Of a stretch of 64,000 nucleotides of DNA, positions 1 through 10,145 are shown piece by piece. The first letter of the stretch is position 1, and each line of letters starts with the position of its first letter. The position numbers and the translations under genes are program-made. Source of the stretch: Apiosordaria backusii (taxonomy: Eukaryota; Ascomycota; Sordariomycetes; Sordariales; Lasiosphaeriaceae); NCBI GenBank assembly GCA_030549205.1, contig JAUKTV010000002.1:682001-746000 (forward strand), given 5' to 3'. The notes beneath the pieces were generated by a model. It made no database searches. It saw only the letters and a program-made list of their open reading frames with translations, and was not told the origin of the DNA.

Positions 1-371
1 AAGTCATTGCGGTTATTCGGCCAAGCTTCATTTTCGGAAGGCCGGTATTTCTGTTTGCTCAGCATGGTGTGCCACAGAGGTGCCAAGAGATGCCAAGTAT
101 CAACACCAGTCAGAACTCACAGATCCAGGCTAAGAACAGTGAGCTCCTTGGTGCGGTTGACAGACGCTGTTGAGGAGATGACCATTGTGGATTGGTGTTG
201 CAACTGTCGTGTTTGGAAAGCTGCGGTGCGAGGCATGTCCAACAGGGCTCGGCAGCCACCCTCCAAAAAGCCGAGATCAACAAGATTTGGTGGAACGTCG
301 TAGCTGTTGCCCACTGCCGAGTAACCGTTTCTTGTGAGTGAGTCCGCCATGACAACGGTACGAGTTTCCAT
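1..371 (-). CDS. Partial hypothetical protein, 5' end of a gene running off the left edge
   Basis: An ATG at 371 (minus strand) opens a frame beginning METRTVVMADSLTRNGYS that runs 83 codons to a good donor (GTGAGT, at 120-115). A matching acceptor (ACAG) just after 51 gives a second exon, 50 to 1, that keeps the frame (LNTGLPKMKLGRITAMT) and leaves the window. The intron would be 70 bases. I do not recognise the family; no signal peptide or membrane helix is evident in the visible part. A longer minus-strand open frame (110-700) lies upstream in another phase and could hold an earlier exon, so the start is uncertain. The composition is protein-like and the splice signals agree, but without the rest of the gene this is only a plausible model. 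Confidence 0.35.
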
Positions 372-2243
372 TCATGACTTTGGTAAGGTAGCCGAGTGTT
401 GGAACTCGAATTCTGAACCAGGAAGTTGGCCATGGTCATCAATCCAGGGTTATCCAGGCGGGGAAATTGGACACTGAAGGCATCGAGGACGGGAGGCTGT
501 TTCCGTGACAGAGGCTCGGTGTGCTGCACGTCGTTTTGACGTATGCTGGGAGACAGAACTGAAGTCATGGTGGAAGTTGGGACAGGCGGTGGGCCGACAA
601 GACGAAGTTCTTCTGATAATATCTTGGAATCGATATGCGAGCTGATGAATCGCGATGCTGATGAGGTGATGGAACCGCAGCCCCTCATCCACTGCCGCAA
701 TGCTTGTTTTCAGGTGCCCTTGGGTAGTGGAGAGCGGTGGGGACCTGATCACCGTTGCTGCTGCGGGGTGACCCGCTCTGCCGCTGTATGTAATCCACCC
801 CTGCTGGACAACCCCTGTCTGACATTCATGATAGTGGGATACTTACCATCGGATGGCTTTTTCTTTCTCTCCAGCTGCCCTGTTCAGGTTCTCTGCCGCC
901 GGAAGCCGTTGTAGTTTGGGCCCAACTGATGAGGTCATGGCTCACCTAGTAAAGCTCAAGCGGAGACATAAAGCTCCGGAACCCTGCTTTGTGTCGTCCT
1001 TCTGCTGCATGTCCCAGCAGGAAAACAGCAAACTATTCAGAGACATTCTAAAACCAGAGTCAGCCACTCTGTCCACGCAAACATTCCACGAGGAGGCTCA
1101 CGCGATAGGCAGCCAGTACCTTACCTGACACTACATGGCTACAAACTCGTTGCTCCACTAAGCGCTGTCCGGAGGACATCCGGGGCATGTGACGGGTTCC
1201 TGCCAGCCACTTTGACAAGCATTGAGGTGGACCCTGTTGATTATGCATGCAAGCACTGAAAGACCTTACAGAGGATGCAGAAGAACCTAAATACAAACGG
1301 CAGGAGAATATCTCCATTTCCGTGGGATGCCGCTGATAGGAACCTCACAACAAGGCAGCGTTCTTCCAGATCCCCATGGGTTCGCCTGACCCTCCCTGAA
1401 ACGGGGCGGGCATCCGATCCGGAGATTGGGCCGCTCTCCGGAGCAGGTCACGGTGCAGGTGCCTGACACCTATCAACAAAAAAGGTTCCACGGCAAGGAA
1501 CCAGCTTCCATGTCTCCACAGTCAATGAGTGTTTGACCAGACAAAGAGATGTATTTGTCGATTCACGCTGATAAAGGCTTTACCAAGTGCTGACCAAGTC
1601 ACTCGGCCCCAAGAATTCCAGCCAGGGCGCCGTTCATATATGTCTCTGACATCAGCGCCCTGCCACCTTTGACAAGTGCCCAGCGGTGCGAGAAGACCGG
1701 AACGCGTCCCAACCTCGTATCTCTCTCTCATCCTTGGCCACTCTTCAGATGCCACACAGCAAAGACACAGACTGAACCCCGGCCGGGATCCAGTGCCGGG
1801 AACACCTGCACCCATGTGCGCTGCAGATTGTGTGTATGCGGGTACCAGAATGACCCGCCTCGCAGCTTTGATCGCAGGGCGACACAGACACAGGACAAGG
1901 TCTGGTACTTCAACTGGGAGCCCCGGGGGTATGGGATGACGCCGAGCATGGCACAATATATCGAGAGTTCCATTCCATTTGGGACATATTTCTTTATCCT
2001 TCCGCTTCTCCCTCGCTCCCCAAAATTCCCCTTCCCCTCCCTCCAACCCAAACCGCCAGCACCACCAACTTTCGTTTCCAGTGCGAGGGCAAATCAACCG
2101 CTACCAATTCGCATCAGAGTATCACCACAACGAGGCGACGCATCCTTCGCTTGCTAGCCCAGGTACCGTAGTTTGATCTCTCTGCCGCAGATAATCTTCG
2201 ATTTCCAGTCGCTACCGACTCACCTCGTCGAAATATCTTCAAC
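372..2243. other. Intergenic region and leader of the PIR cell-wall gene
   Basis: About 1.9 kb without a supportable gene. Several open frames exist on both strands (for example minus 1522-2097 and plus 1669-2157), but they lack splice support or family resemblance. The last 250 bases before 2244 are pyrimidine-rich, typical of a fungal 5' untranslated leader. An AATATATC stretch near 1955-1962 could be a TATA-like element for the downstream gene. Confidence 0.5.
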
Positions 2244-3306
2244 ATGAAGTATCACGCCCTCACTCTCCTCTCGGCCATCTTGGGCCCGGCCATTGTCGCT
2301 GCCCAGGGTGTCACCGAGAAGATTGCCCCGACTGCTACTGCTGCGGCTGGCTGTGAGCCCAGCATTGACGGGAAGTTCGAGATCGCCATCGTGGATGTGG
2401 GCAGTGTCCAGAAGCGTGACTTTATCGAGCACAAGGTCTGTGGCTATCTTCCGCCATAAGAGTCTCGGCAACAATACTGACTAGTTTGATAGAAGCGTAC
2501 TGCTTGCACCGGCAATGGTGTCCTCCTTGCCGAGCTCAACGGCGGTGTCATCACCGACTCTGCTGGTCGCACTGGCTACATTGCCAGCAACTACCAGTTC
2601 CAATTCGATGAGCCCCCCCAGGCTGGTGCCATTTACACGGCTGGCTTTTCCCACTGCCCCAACGGTTCCTTGGCTCTGGGTGCCTCGGCTGTTTGGTATC
2701 AGTGCCGCTCTGGCAACTTCTACAACCTCTACGATCGCTACTGGGCCGAGCAGTGCTCTGCGGTCGAGATCTTGGTGTTGCCTTGCGGTGGCGCTGCTGC
2801 TGTCGACACTAGCCAGCACACAGTTGGCACCGAGATGGCCACGACCACGTTGGTGATTCCCTTGAGCGATGGACAGCCCCAGGTTATCACCACCACTGTG
2901 CCCATTCCCATCTGCCAGATTGGTGACGGTATGTCTCCCTCCTGCTTCTTCCTCTTTTGACATGCACTAATCGCTCTGAGCAGGTCAAATCCAAGGCCAC
3001 ACCACTCCCTGCGCGGCTCTGACGACCCCACCTTCTTCGGCCGTAACTGTCAACATCCCACCTGTCTCTCAGTTCTCCGATGGACAGATCCAGGTTACGC
3101 CCAAGCCTGCCCCCACCGGCGCAGCCTCCTCGGCCGGCCCTCTCCCCTCGACGGGCAGCGAGACCATCCTGAGAACCACGACCAGTGTTCCCACCGAGCC
3201 AACTGTCGTCCCCACCAGAGCCCCGGGTGTCAACTCTGCCGGCAGCCGACTGCAAGTGGCCACCGCTCTGTTGATCGGCGTCGTCGGCATCTTTTTCCTC
3301 CTCTAG
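2244..3306 (+). CDS. PIR-repeat cell-wall protein with GPI-type C-terminus
   Basis: Three exons, 2244-2435, 2493-2928 and 2984-3306, give 316 aa. The N-terminus (MKYHALTLLSAILGPAIVAAQ) is a clear signal peptide, followed by a Kex2-like KR site near residue 57. A cysteine-bearing domain covers roughly residues 34-185 (IASNYQFQFDEPPQAGA, WYQCRSGNFY, RYWAEQCSAVEIL) and resembles the conserved domain of Pezizomycotina covalently linked cell-wall proteins. Then come three PIR-like units: SDGQPQ (about 189), CQIGDGQIQ (about 205) and SQFSDGQIQ (about 238). In PIR proteins the first Gln of such a unit is ester-linked to beta-1,3-glucan. The C-terminus is Ser/Thr/Pro-rich and ends in a hydrophobic tail (VATALLIGVVGIFFLL) with an NSAGS-type omega region, pointing to GPI addition. 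The second intron splits the central repeat between GDG and QIQ. Expected at the cell surface; the role in wall cross-linking is inferred from the family. Confidence 0.88.
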
Positions 3307-4274
3307 GCTCCTCAACCTATTTATCAGACCATGCCCATCTCGTTTCACCCTCCCGCTTTACACTGTAATTGTTCATTTCATTCCGGCAAGGGGCGGTTTT
3401 TTTTCTCTTTCTCTTTTTAATGGGGTTTTAAAAGCGGAGGAAAATAGAAAGGAATGATGGGATGATAATGATGAAACCTAGGTAGGCTCGGGAGGAGAGG
3501 GCAAAAAAAGATTTCACATTGTGACTCGGTGGCTATTTGAGGATTTTTTTTTCTTTCCAGCTCTGTTCAGCTCGGTTCTCGATTTTCTCTTGCAGTTCAT
3601 GAAATGGGGACAGATACATGGGATGATTGGGGAAAGTAATAATTACATAGCTCTGCTGCGATCTTTGCCGCGTTTTGTTGTATGTAGATGGGCCCTCCTC
3701 GGAGGGGGCGAGATTTGTACAATGGGAGAAAGATATCCTGACAATTATTTGGGTGGAATGCCGTGGATAAAGGCATTTAAGACTGGCTGAGGATCCAACT
3801 GTATATCCCGACAGCTTCTCGACAGCTCATAGAAACTGCCAACTTCAGACATCTCGAGGTCTTTCTGGAGGCCAACAAGTTCTCCCTGTAGGCTGAAGAG
3901 ACTTTTGTTGCAGGCCTATCTTCAGCGGGTCACAGCCTCGATCGATTTGCCCACGGCGTGAGTAGCTGATGATGAGTCAAGGTGAAACTGATGAACCGAG
4001 GTGAGGAATGAAGTCAACGCGACGTTTCGCGATCATCGCGGGTGTTTGTGGTGGTTGCGGGACCTTGCATTGGTGTGGTGGGGCAGCATTTCGACAAAAT
4101 ATGGCCCGTGCTCTTCTCTGCCAAGAACCACAACCTTTGGAGCTTTCCCGGCCTGCCGCATTTGCTTGCGCGCTGCCTGAATTTGCCATCTGCTGCCGTC
4201 ATCAAACTTTCACCGTCCTCACCTCTCCATACCATCAGCCGCGTAGGGACAAAAGACAACACATAACCAACAAA
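3307..4274. other. 3' region of the PIR gene and promoter of the zinc-finger gene
   Basis: Nearly 1 kb without a convincing gene. T-rich stretches around 3400-3420 and 3545-3555 fit a 3' untranslated region. The open frame that reaches back from the next gene to 4008 is upstream read-through rather than coding: the family's conserved start is at 4275. Confidence 0.5.
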
Positions 4275-5204
4275 ATGTCCGAATACTGGAAATCAACCCC
4301 CAAGTACTGGTGCAAACACTGCTCCGTCTACGTTCGCGACACCAAGCTCGAGCGCGCCAACCACGAGTCCACCGGGAAGCACCAGGGCGCCATCAAGCGC
4401 TCCCTTCGCGAGCTGCACAAGTCTGCCGATCAGGAACAACGAGAAAAAGACAGGGCGAAGAGGGAGGTGGAGAGGTTGAATGGGGTTGTTTCTGGCAGTG
4501 GAGGTTCATCGTCAGCGACTGGCACGAAGAAATATGGCAGTGGCAGTGGTAGTAGCAGTAGCAACGCGCCACCACCACCGGCGCAACTATCGCAGGCTGA
4601 ACGGCAGAGACAGTTGGAACAATTGGCCGAGTTGGGGGTGAATATACCGACGGAATTGAGAAAAGATATGGCGATGGTTGGGGAGTGGAGTGTTACTTCT
4701 ACGAGGGTTATTGATGATGGGGAGTCTAGGGACAAGACGGAGGATAACAAAGATGAAAGTCGGGCGGTGGGTGTCAAGAGGGAGAGAGAGAGGACGGAGG
4801 AAGAGAAAGAGCAGGAGGAGGCGCTGAATGGGTTGTTTAAGAAGCGGAAGAGGTGGGGGGTTGGTTCGAGGAGTATGCCTGAGGAAGAGGACAAGGAGTT
4901 GGAGGAGTTGTTGAGTGGGACGATTGTGAGACCTAAAAAAGAACAGGACGCTGAGGTCAAGCAGGAGATCAAGGAGGAGGTCAAGGAGGAGGACGCGCCG
5001 GAAACTCCAAGTGTCAAGCAGGAGGAAAACCAAGAGGGGCCTGCTTTGGACAAGATTCAAGATGTTCAAGATGAGGCACCTTCAACTGTGATCAAGCAGG
5101 AGCCAAGGGAGGGCGATCCATTACCTCCGGCTAGCACCGAGGAGCCAGCTGCTGCAGGGGTCGTCTTCAAGAAGCGCAAGCCCAAGAACATTCGGCAAAA
5201 GTAA
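4275..5204 (+). CDS. U1-type zinc-finger splicing factor, WBP4/FBP21-like
   Basis: A single exon of 309 aa starting MSEYWKSTPKYWCKHCSVYV. The first 40 residues form a matrin/U1-type C2H2 finger with C13, C16, H30 and H36, the pattern found at the extreme N-terminus of WBP4/FBP21, a spliceosomal B-complex protein. The start at 4275 is chosen because the finger must follow immediately; an in-frame frame reaching 4008 has no conserved content. After a charged helical stretch (KSADQEQREKDRAKREVERL) comes low-complexity Ser/Gly. An acidic/lysine-rich region follows, with several Val-Lys-Gln-Glu/Ile-Lys-Glu stretches (VKQEI, VKQEE, IKQEP) that look like possible SUMO sites. The end (VVFKKRKPKNIRQK) is basic and matches the conserved C-terminal tail of fungal members. 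No WW domain is visible, as is usual for fungal homologues. Nuclear; a role in pre-mRNA splicing follows from the family. Confidence 0.85.
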   Translation: MSEYWKSTPKYWCKHCSVYVRDTKLERANHESTGKHQGAIKRSLRELHKSADQEQREKDRAKREVERLNGVVSGSGGSSSATGTKKYGSGSGSSSSNAPPPPAQLSQAERQRQLEQLAELGVNIPTELRKDMAMVGEWSVTSTRVIDDGESRDKTEDNKDESRAVGVKRERERTEEEKEQEEALNGLFKKRKRWGVGSRSMPEEEDKELEELLSGTIVRPKKEQDAEVKQEIKEEVKEEDAPETPSVKQEENQEGPALDKIQDVQDEAPSTVIKQEPREGDPLPPASTEEPAAAGVVFKKRKPKNIRQK

Positions 5205-5255
5205 GACATGGTACGTAGAAGGTCTAATATTCTGTTTATTTTCAGTGATACCCAG

Positions 5256-5256
<1 letters not shown>

Positions 5257-5286
<30 letters not shown>
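5257..5286. repeat. (TC)n microsatellite
   Basis: About 14 TC units, interrupted once near the end, in the 189-bp gap between the zinc-finger gene and the F-box/ankyrin gene. It probably lies in the 3' region of the former or the promoter of the latter. Confidence 0.9.
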
Positions 5287-5393
5287 CTTGTTCGAGGTGA
5301 CGCAGTGCGTGGTCCCACTGTGAGGACATCCGTCCTCATTCTTGGCAATTGGTTGCACGACAGCACTTTAGATGACCGACCCCACCATATCTA

Positions 5394-7835
5394 ATGTCCT
5401 ACACCTTCTCCAACGACAACCACAAACTTCACATACAACCAAGTTCTGCTGCAATGGAAAACAGTCATGTTCCTCGTCCCCATTCAGACCTCGCCGGATA
5501 CCTCGAACTCAGAAAGCAAGAATACACGTCGCTGTATGAACGCTGGGCCAACGACCCCCAACCCTACGATTTGCCGCCTCCGCACTGGTCTTCCCGAAAG
5601 TGCATGCTGAACCGCTTGCCCCACGAACTCTTCCTCCTCGTCTTCAGGCACCTATACCAAGCCGACCTCTTCCATCTCGCCCTCACTTGCCGTCAGCTAG
5701 CCGATGTTACCATCCCGCTCTTATACTCTCGTGACATTGACGAGTTCGATTGCCTCTCCCTCCGATGGGCCTGCACGTTCGGCGTTCCAAAAACCCTCGA
5801 TCGCGCCCTTCACCACGGCGCCTCGGTCAACCATCGGTTCGAACACGGCACCGCTTTAGAATGCGACTGGGTCGTTCGCGATTCCTATTTTCACGAATGC
5901 GCCTTTAATACCCCGCTCAAGCTCGCTATCTTCGCAGACGACGCCGTGCTGGTACGAACACTTTGCGAGAGAGGCGCCGACGTGAATGCCTCAGACAGCT
6001 ATTCCCCCAACTGCACCGCCCACCGATTGGAAGCCTTGTATCCCCTGCATCATGTTATCCGAACCCCAGACATGCCTGTACCGTTCGGGGTTCAGCCCGG
6101 AAACCCACGCATTGTTCGAGCCCTCTTGGATGCTGGCGCCGATCCAAATCAGTACAGCAGCAGCTCTTGGCCCTATCATGCGTACCCGGCCTCCCTGTGC
6201 GGGCTGCCTTTGATACTTGCAATGCAGTCCAAGGTACCCGCCGAAACAGTCCAGCTCCTCCTCGAGCGCGGCGCCAATCCTCTGTTGAAAGGACAGTACT
6301 CCGGGTGTCAGGTTGTCGAACAAGGTGAAGAGGGCACCGACCCATCATCCGTGACTCCTCGTGTGAGGCAGGTGTATAATGGGGCGGGACACGCTTTCGT
6401 CACTCCCTTGACGCCGTATTTTACCACTAGAGACCCAAAGACTTGGCCCTTTGACGAAGACAAGATCCGACTTCTACTGCAGCATGGGGCCGGACGTGAC
6501 GCTCAGCTCATGCTTGCAAAGTTTGCTTCCGGCCAGGATGCTCCAAGGTTGGACTGCTCCAGAACCCCTGAGCTCCTTAGGATCTTCTCGTTGAGCTTAT
6601 GTGAAAAGACCGGCTTGGACATGGTGAGTTTCGCACAACGTGAAATTTCTCCCTTTCTGGCCATTATTCGATTGGCTGACCGCTGGATAACACATGACTG
6701 TGTTGCCCACGGGCTTGGTCACAGGGTTACGGACTTCCTTCAGACCGCTTCCGACTTGCTTTTGCGCATGGGCGAAGCATGTACTGTGGACGACGAGTCT
6801 CTACCTGGTAGACACCTAGGCATCATTGACATGAAGGATTCTTCTAGTCCCTGCAATCCGGGCTGGGAGACTGATGATTTGACCGCTCTTCGCTGGCTCT
6901 GTCTGCCTTTTCGGTTTCTCGGTTCCGCCACTCTCATCACGCCTCTGCTCCAACACGGGGCAGACATGAACAAGAGAGACTCGGAAGGGATGACGCCACT
7001 TCACTTTGCCGCCATGTTTGCATCGGGAGACAGGCTGCGCCCTCTTGTTGAGTTTCTCGGCGGTCCAGAAATTTCTGGCCTGGCCATTGATGCCCGTGAC
7101 ATCACTGGCTGGACTCCGCTTCACTTTGCCTGTTTCTTTGGCCTTTCCAGGCAACTCAATGAGCAAGTCAGGGCAGCGCGCTTGCTCCTCGACAATGGCG
7201 CCGACATTCACGCCCAAACTATCGGTGGCTGGACTCCGCTGTCACTCGCCGTCAAGAATGCGAATCTCGGATTGGTAAGGTTTTTGCTCGACCGCGGCGC
7301 TCATCGAAAGGACATGTTTGGACCTCCTGGATACGAATCCCTGAGGGGAAAGATGTTCTTTTGCAATTGTCTCGAGCATGCTACCTCTGGCTGGGGGCAG
7401 CGGGCAGATTCGGGGAAATTCTCGAGACGGATCAACGAGCTCAGGCACTTTGCTGCCGCCGCCGGTGGTGGAGATGACGAGTTTGGGGTTGCGCCATCGC
7501 TGCTGCTACCGCTGCCCCGATACCCACCCCAGGACAGGGCGATGCTTGACAATTTGAGGGCTGCCAATATCTCGTATGAACACGAGACTCTTTCGCTGCT
7601 CAACCCATTTACCCGAAATTCGCCTGCTTTGGACAGTTGGGGGAGCCTTGTCAGGAGTAATGTGGATGCGTATGCTGAGCAGGTGCTGCGCAACTTGGGG
7701 CACCAAAATGCAACAGGTGGTAGACAGGCGCTGTGGTGCTCACGGGAGGGTAGGTATTACGATCGGGCGCCAACGTCGAGTATTCAGTGTCTGCGTATGT
7801 GTCATATTTGGGATGATGATGATGACGATGATTGA
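5394..7835 (+). CDS. F-box and ankyrin-repeat protein
   Basis: An uninterrupted frame of 813 aa. Residues 72-113 form an F-box (LNRLPHELFLLVFRHLYQAD, then LFHLALTCRQLADVTIPLL). Ankyrin units follow from about 122: RALHHGASVN, VRTLCERGADVNASD, VRALLDAGADPNQY, VQLLLERGANPLL, IRLLLQHGAGRD. After a spacer a second set lies at about 515-645: HGADMNKRDSEGMTPLHFAA, DITGWTPLHFACFFG, LLLDNGADIHAQTIGGWTPL, LVRFLLDRGAHRKD. The tail is a run of seven Asp encoded by GAT repeats. F-box/ankyrin proteins are candidate substrate receptors of SCF ubiquitin ligases; no substrate can be inferred. ATG 5394 gives the longest product, but ATG 5454 (MENSHVPRPH) is a reasonable alternative. A GTGAGT at 6624 looks like a donor, but removing the stretch to the next CAG would break the frame, so it is kept as coding. 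Confidence 0.82.
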   Translation: MSYTFSNDNHKLHIQPSSAAMENSHVPRPHSDLAGYLELRKQEYTSLYERWANDPQPYDLPPPHWSSRKCMLNRLPHELFLLVFRHLYQADLFHLALTCRQLADVTIPLLYSRDIDEFDCLSLRWACTFGVPKTLDRALHHGASVNHRFEHGTALECDWVVRDSYFHECAFNTPLKLAIFADDAVLVRTLCERGADVNASDSYSPNCTAHRLEALYPLHHVIRTPDMPVPFGVQPGNPRIVRALLDAGADPNQYSSSSWPYHAYPASLCGLPLILAMQSKVPAETVQLLLERGANPLLKGQYSGCQVVEQGEEGTDPSSVTPRVRQVYNGAGHAFVTPLTPYFTTRDPKTWPFDEDKIRLLLQHGAGRDAQLMLAKFASGQDAPRLDCSRTPELLRIFSLSLCEKTGLDMVSFAQREISPFLAIIRLADRWITHDCVAHGLGHRVTDFLQTASDLLLRMGEACTVDDESLPGRHLGIIDMKDSSSPCNPGWETDDLTALRWLCLPFRFLGSATLITPLLQHGADMNKRDSEGMTPLHFAAMFASGDRLRPLVEFLGGPEISGLAIDARDITGWTPLHFACFFGLSRQLNEQVRAARLLLDNGADIHAQTIGGWTPLSLAVKNANLGLVRFLLDRGAHRKDMFGPPGYESLRGKMFFCNCLEHATSGWGQRADSGKFSRRINELRHFAAAAGGGDDEFGVAPSLLLPLPRYPPQDRAMLDNLRAANISYEHETLSLLNPFTRNSPALDSWGSLVRSNVDAYAEQVLRNLGHQNATGGRQALWCSREGRYYDRAPTSSIQCLRMCHIWDDDDDDD

Positions 7836-8170
7836 GGTAGGTGGCTTGTACTGGGTATTGGTTTGCCGCGTTTTGCTTTGTTGCATCGTCCTTTTAGCTG
7901 GGTGGCTGTCAACTCAAGGTTTGTTCAGGGAGTATCTCAGGTAAGGTAGGTAGTCTATGGTTTGTTCTAGGTATGGCTTTGGATCCAGTTTGCTGCAGAA
8001 TGCATTGATCGCTTTTACTTCACTTGACTCATAACCACTGTGACGCCTCTTTATCTCAGTCCTTCCAAGACAACTCGACCGTCTGTCTACCTACTTATTC
8101 TCCTCCAACCCCCCTCGCTGACCACTCACTCCCACTTGTTCTCTACAACCACCAACAACCAACACTCACA
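7836..8170. other. Short intergenic region
   Basis: A 335-bp gap with several TAGGTA/TAAGGTA steps near 7938-7950 and a CT- and AC-rich leader just before 8171. No gene is seen. Confidence 0.5.
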
Positions 8171-10145
8171 ATGGCCACCGTATCCCCTGTCGAATTCCTT
8201 CCTGCCCGGCCTCAACTTTGAGCAGCCACAAGAAGAGCCCGCACCCCCACAATTCTCACCACCACCACGTCGGGTGTTAGACTTCCCAACAGAGCACCTC
8301 GCCAGAAAGGCCTACCTCCTCGGCCTAACCGCCATTCACGACTTTGAGCGCACCCCCTGGTGGGACATCATGCCGGATGTGCACAAGCTATTCAACAACG
8401 ACTCCTCTTTCCCTGAGCGCCGCCGACACTGCTCTTTTCGAGATGATCCTTTTCACTATTACCGCCGTCACCGCTTTCGGATCAACGGCTATGATGGTGA
8501 CGATGATGGTGATGATGATGGTGATGATGATGAGCGAGAGTTGGGCAGTGTTGAGCGTCAGTATTTGGTGCAACGAGCGCACAACGTCATCACGGACATC
8601 CTATCCTAGAGGCGTGCATCGAGCAGCTGCTTGGGCGACATGTTGACTGGTGGGGGGAGAAGGGGTACTGGGACCGGGTGGCGGAGGTGTTGCTGTTGCG
8701 GTTTCGGGCTGCGGAGTTGGACGGGGAGGAGCTGAGGGAGATTGTCAAGGTTTTTGTGAGGGGGAGGGTGAGGTACCTTGTTCATGTTAAGGCTGGGGGG
8801 GGGGGGGGGGGGGGGTGCGCTGAGGAGGGAAAAGGGGGAGGGGAGGTGGCGGATGTGGTGGATAGGTGGGTGAGCCTTGTGGTGGGGGGGGGAAGGGGGG
8901 ATGGTGAGGGTGCCGACTGAGGGGGGGCTTGGGGTGGGTCATCACTGGGGGGGATGAGGAGGTATAACAGGTGGTTGGAGGTTTTGGATTCGACGCTTGT
9001 GGAGGGGGGGGTGATGGTGACGAGGGTGGGGGGGGTTCCTTTTGGGGATGGGGAGGAGTTGGGGAGGTATGAGGATTTTTTGGAGTTGGCGAGATGCCGG
9101 TTGATTGGGGATGAGGGTGGGGGAGGGGAGGTTGGGGAGGTGGTGGGGATGGTTGCTTTTGCTCAGCCGACTGATAAAGTGGAAGGAGATGAACGACGAT
9201 ATCTGGGTTCGGTATTGGTGTTACGACGCCTTGGTTCGGCGGACCCGAAGACTGTCAACATCCAACCTATTCTGTTCTTCCCCTGGGATAACTACAGCCG
9301 GTTTTTACACTCCTCGTGGGAACCTCACGCCGGTCCCATCGATACTTGGAGGCAGGACCTGATTCTCAGAGTCGAGCAATGGGCGATTGCCTTGCCTTTT
9401 GTGGTCTTGAGAAATGGCTTCGTTGGCGGAAAATGGGACTACCACACCTACCGAGGTGGCAACTTCGTCAACATCAGCAACGACGGTGACGAGTACGGTG
9501 ATGGAGACGAATATTTCGGGCCGGACTCGCTGTCGATGTGCGCGAGTTGGATGCACGCCCTTCTCACAACTAGGCCTCCAGGTCTTGTCGAGGTGAATAG
9601 GCGCAAATATCTCGACGACTTGGAAGATGACTTTCCATTGCCTCCCCATGGCCCTGAAGAGAAACTGATGGAATGGAAGGAGGAGAAGGGTTACGAGGGG
9701 GTTGTGGAATGGGGTTACAGAACTGATGGTCTGTTGGAGTTTAGGTAAAGAGGAGAAAGTACATGAACCAGATGTGGAGGAGGAAGTACATGAACCCGAT
9801 ATGCAGGAGGAAAGTAACGAGGGAAGCCCGCAGACATTGACCGATGGTATTGATGAACTGTGGTCATCTACAGACTCGGACCATTACTATATGGGGGGGG
9901 GACCACATTCTCGCGAGCCTAGATCTCCTAACAGGCGATGGCTAAGTATTGTGCAGAACTCGGCGGCAAGTGAGTGCAGAGACTGGCATGAGCTTCTGGA
10001 TGATTGGTTCTTCTATTACGATAATTCAACGTTTTTCTCCAGTCATGCCTTTGTGTGCTTTCTTTGCGAGGATTACCCGCTCTTCTTCCAGGATTTCCTT
10101 GTCGATCAACGCGCCCCTGGAAGGCTTGGTGTTGTTCATGGTTGA
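8171..10145 (+). pseudogene. Hypothetical protein gene broken by several frameshifts
   Basis: A good start (CACAATGGCC at 8171) opens MATVSPVEFLPA but stops after 16 codons. The protein-like frame resumes one phase away (GLNFEQPQEEPAPPQF, then LARKAYLLGLTAIHDFERTP). It breaks again at a 5-bp tandem duplication (ATCCT at 8598-8602 and 8603-8607), continues as LEACIEQLLGRHVDWW, and passes a 21-G run. It is interrupted once more near 8880-8950 in G-rich DNA. A 265-codon segment then runs to 9748 (MRRYNRWLEVLDSTL ... WGYRTDGLLEFR). Just past that stop another phase continues with a repeated HEPD motif (KVHEPDVEE, EVHEPDMQE). I do not recognise the family. The breaks are indels, mostly in G-rich DNA, so this may be a real pseudogene or a gene spoiled by homopolymer errors. 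The last 120 bases overlap a minus-strand gene on the other strand. Confidence 0.55.
8795..8815. repeat. 21-base G homopolymer
   Basis: An uninterrupted run of 21 G, encoding seven glycines if translated in the local frame. Several more G runs of 6-9 follow up to 9130. Such tracts are prone both to replication slippage and to sequencing length errors. Confidence 0.95.

Noticed and set aside
1522..2097. 191-codon minus-strand frame opposite the PIR gene leader
   Set aside because: Tryptophan/arginine-rich composition typical of the complement of a pyrimidine-rich leader; no motif or splice support.
4587..5069. Long minus-strand frames opposite the zinc-finger gene
   Set aside because: Shadows of the acidic/lysine-rich repeats in the real gene; leucine/proline-only composition.
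6624..6724. Apparent intron (GTGAGT...CACAG) in the F-box/ankyrin gene
   Set aside because: Its 101-base length would shift the frame and destroy the downstream ankyrin repeats, while the unspliced frame is open.
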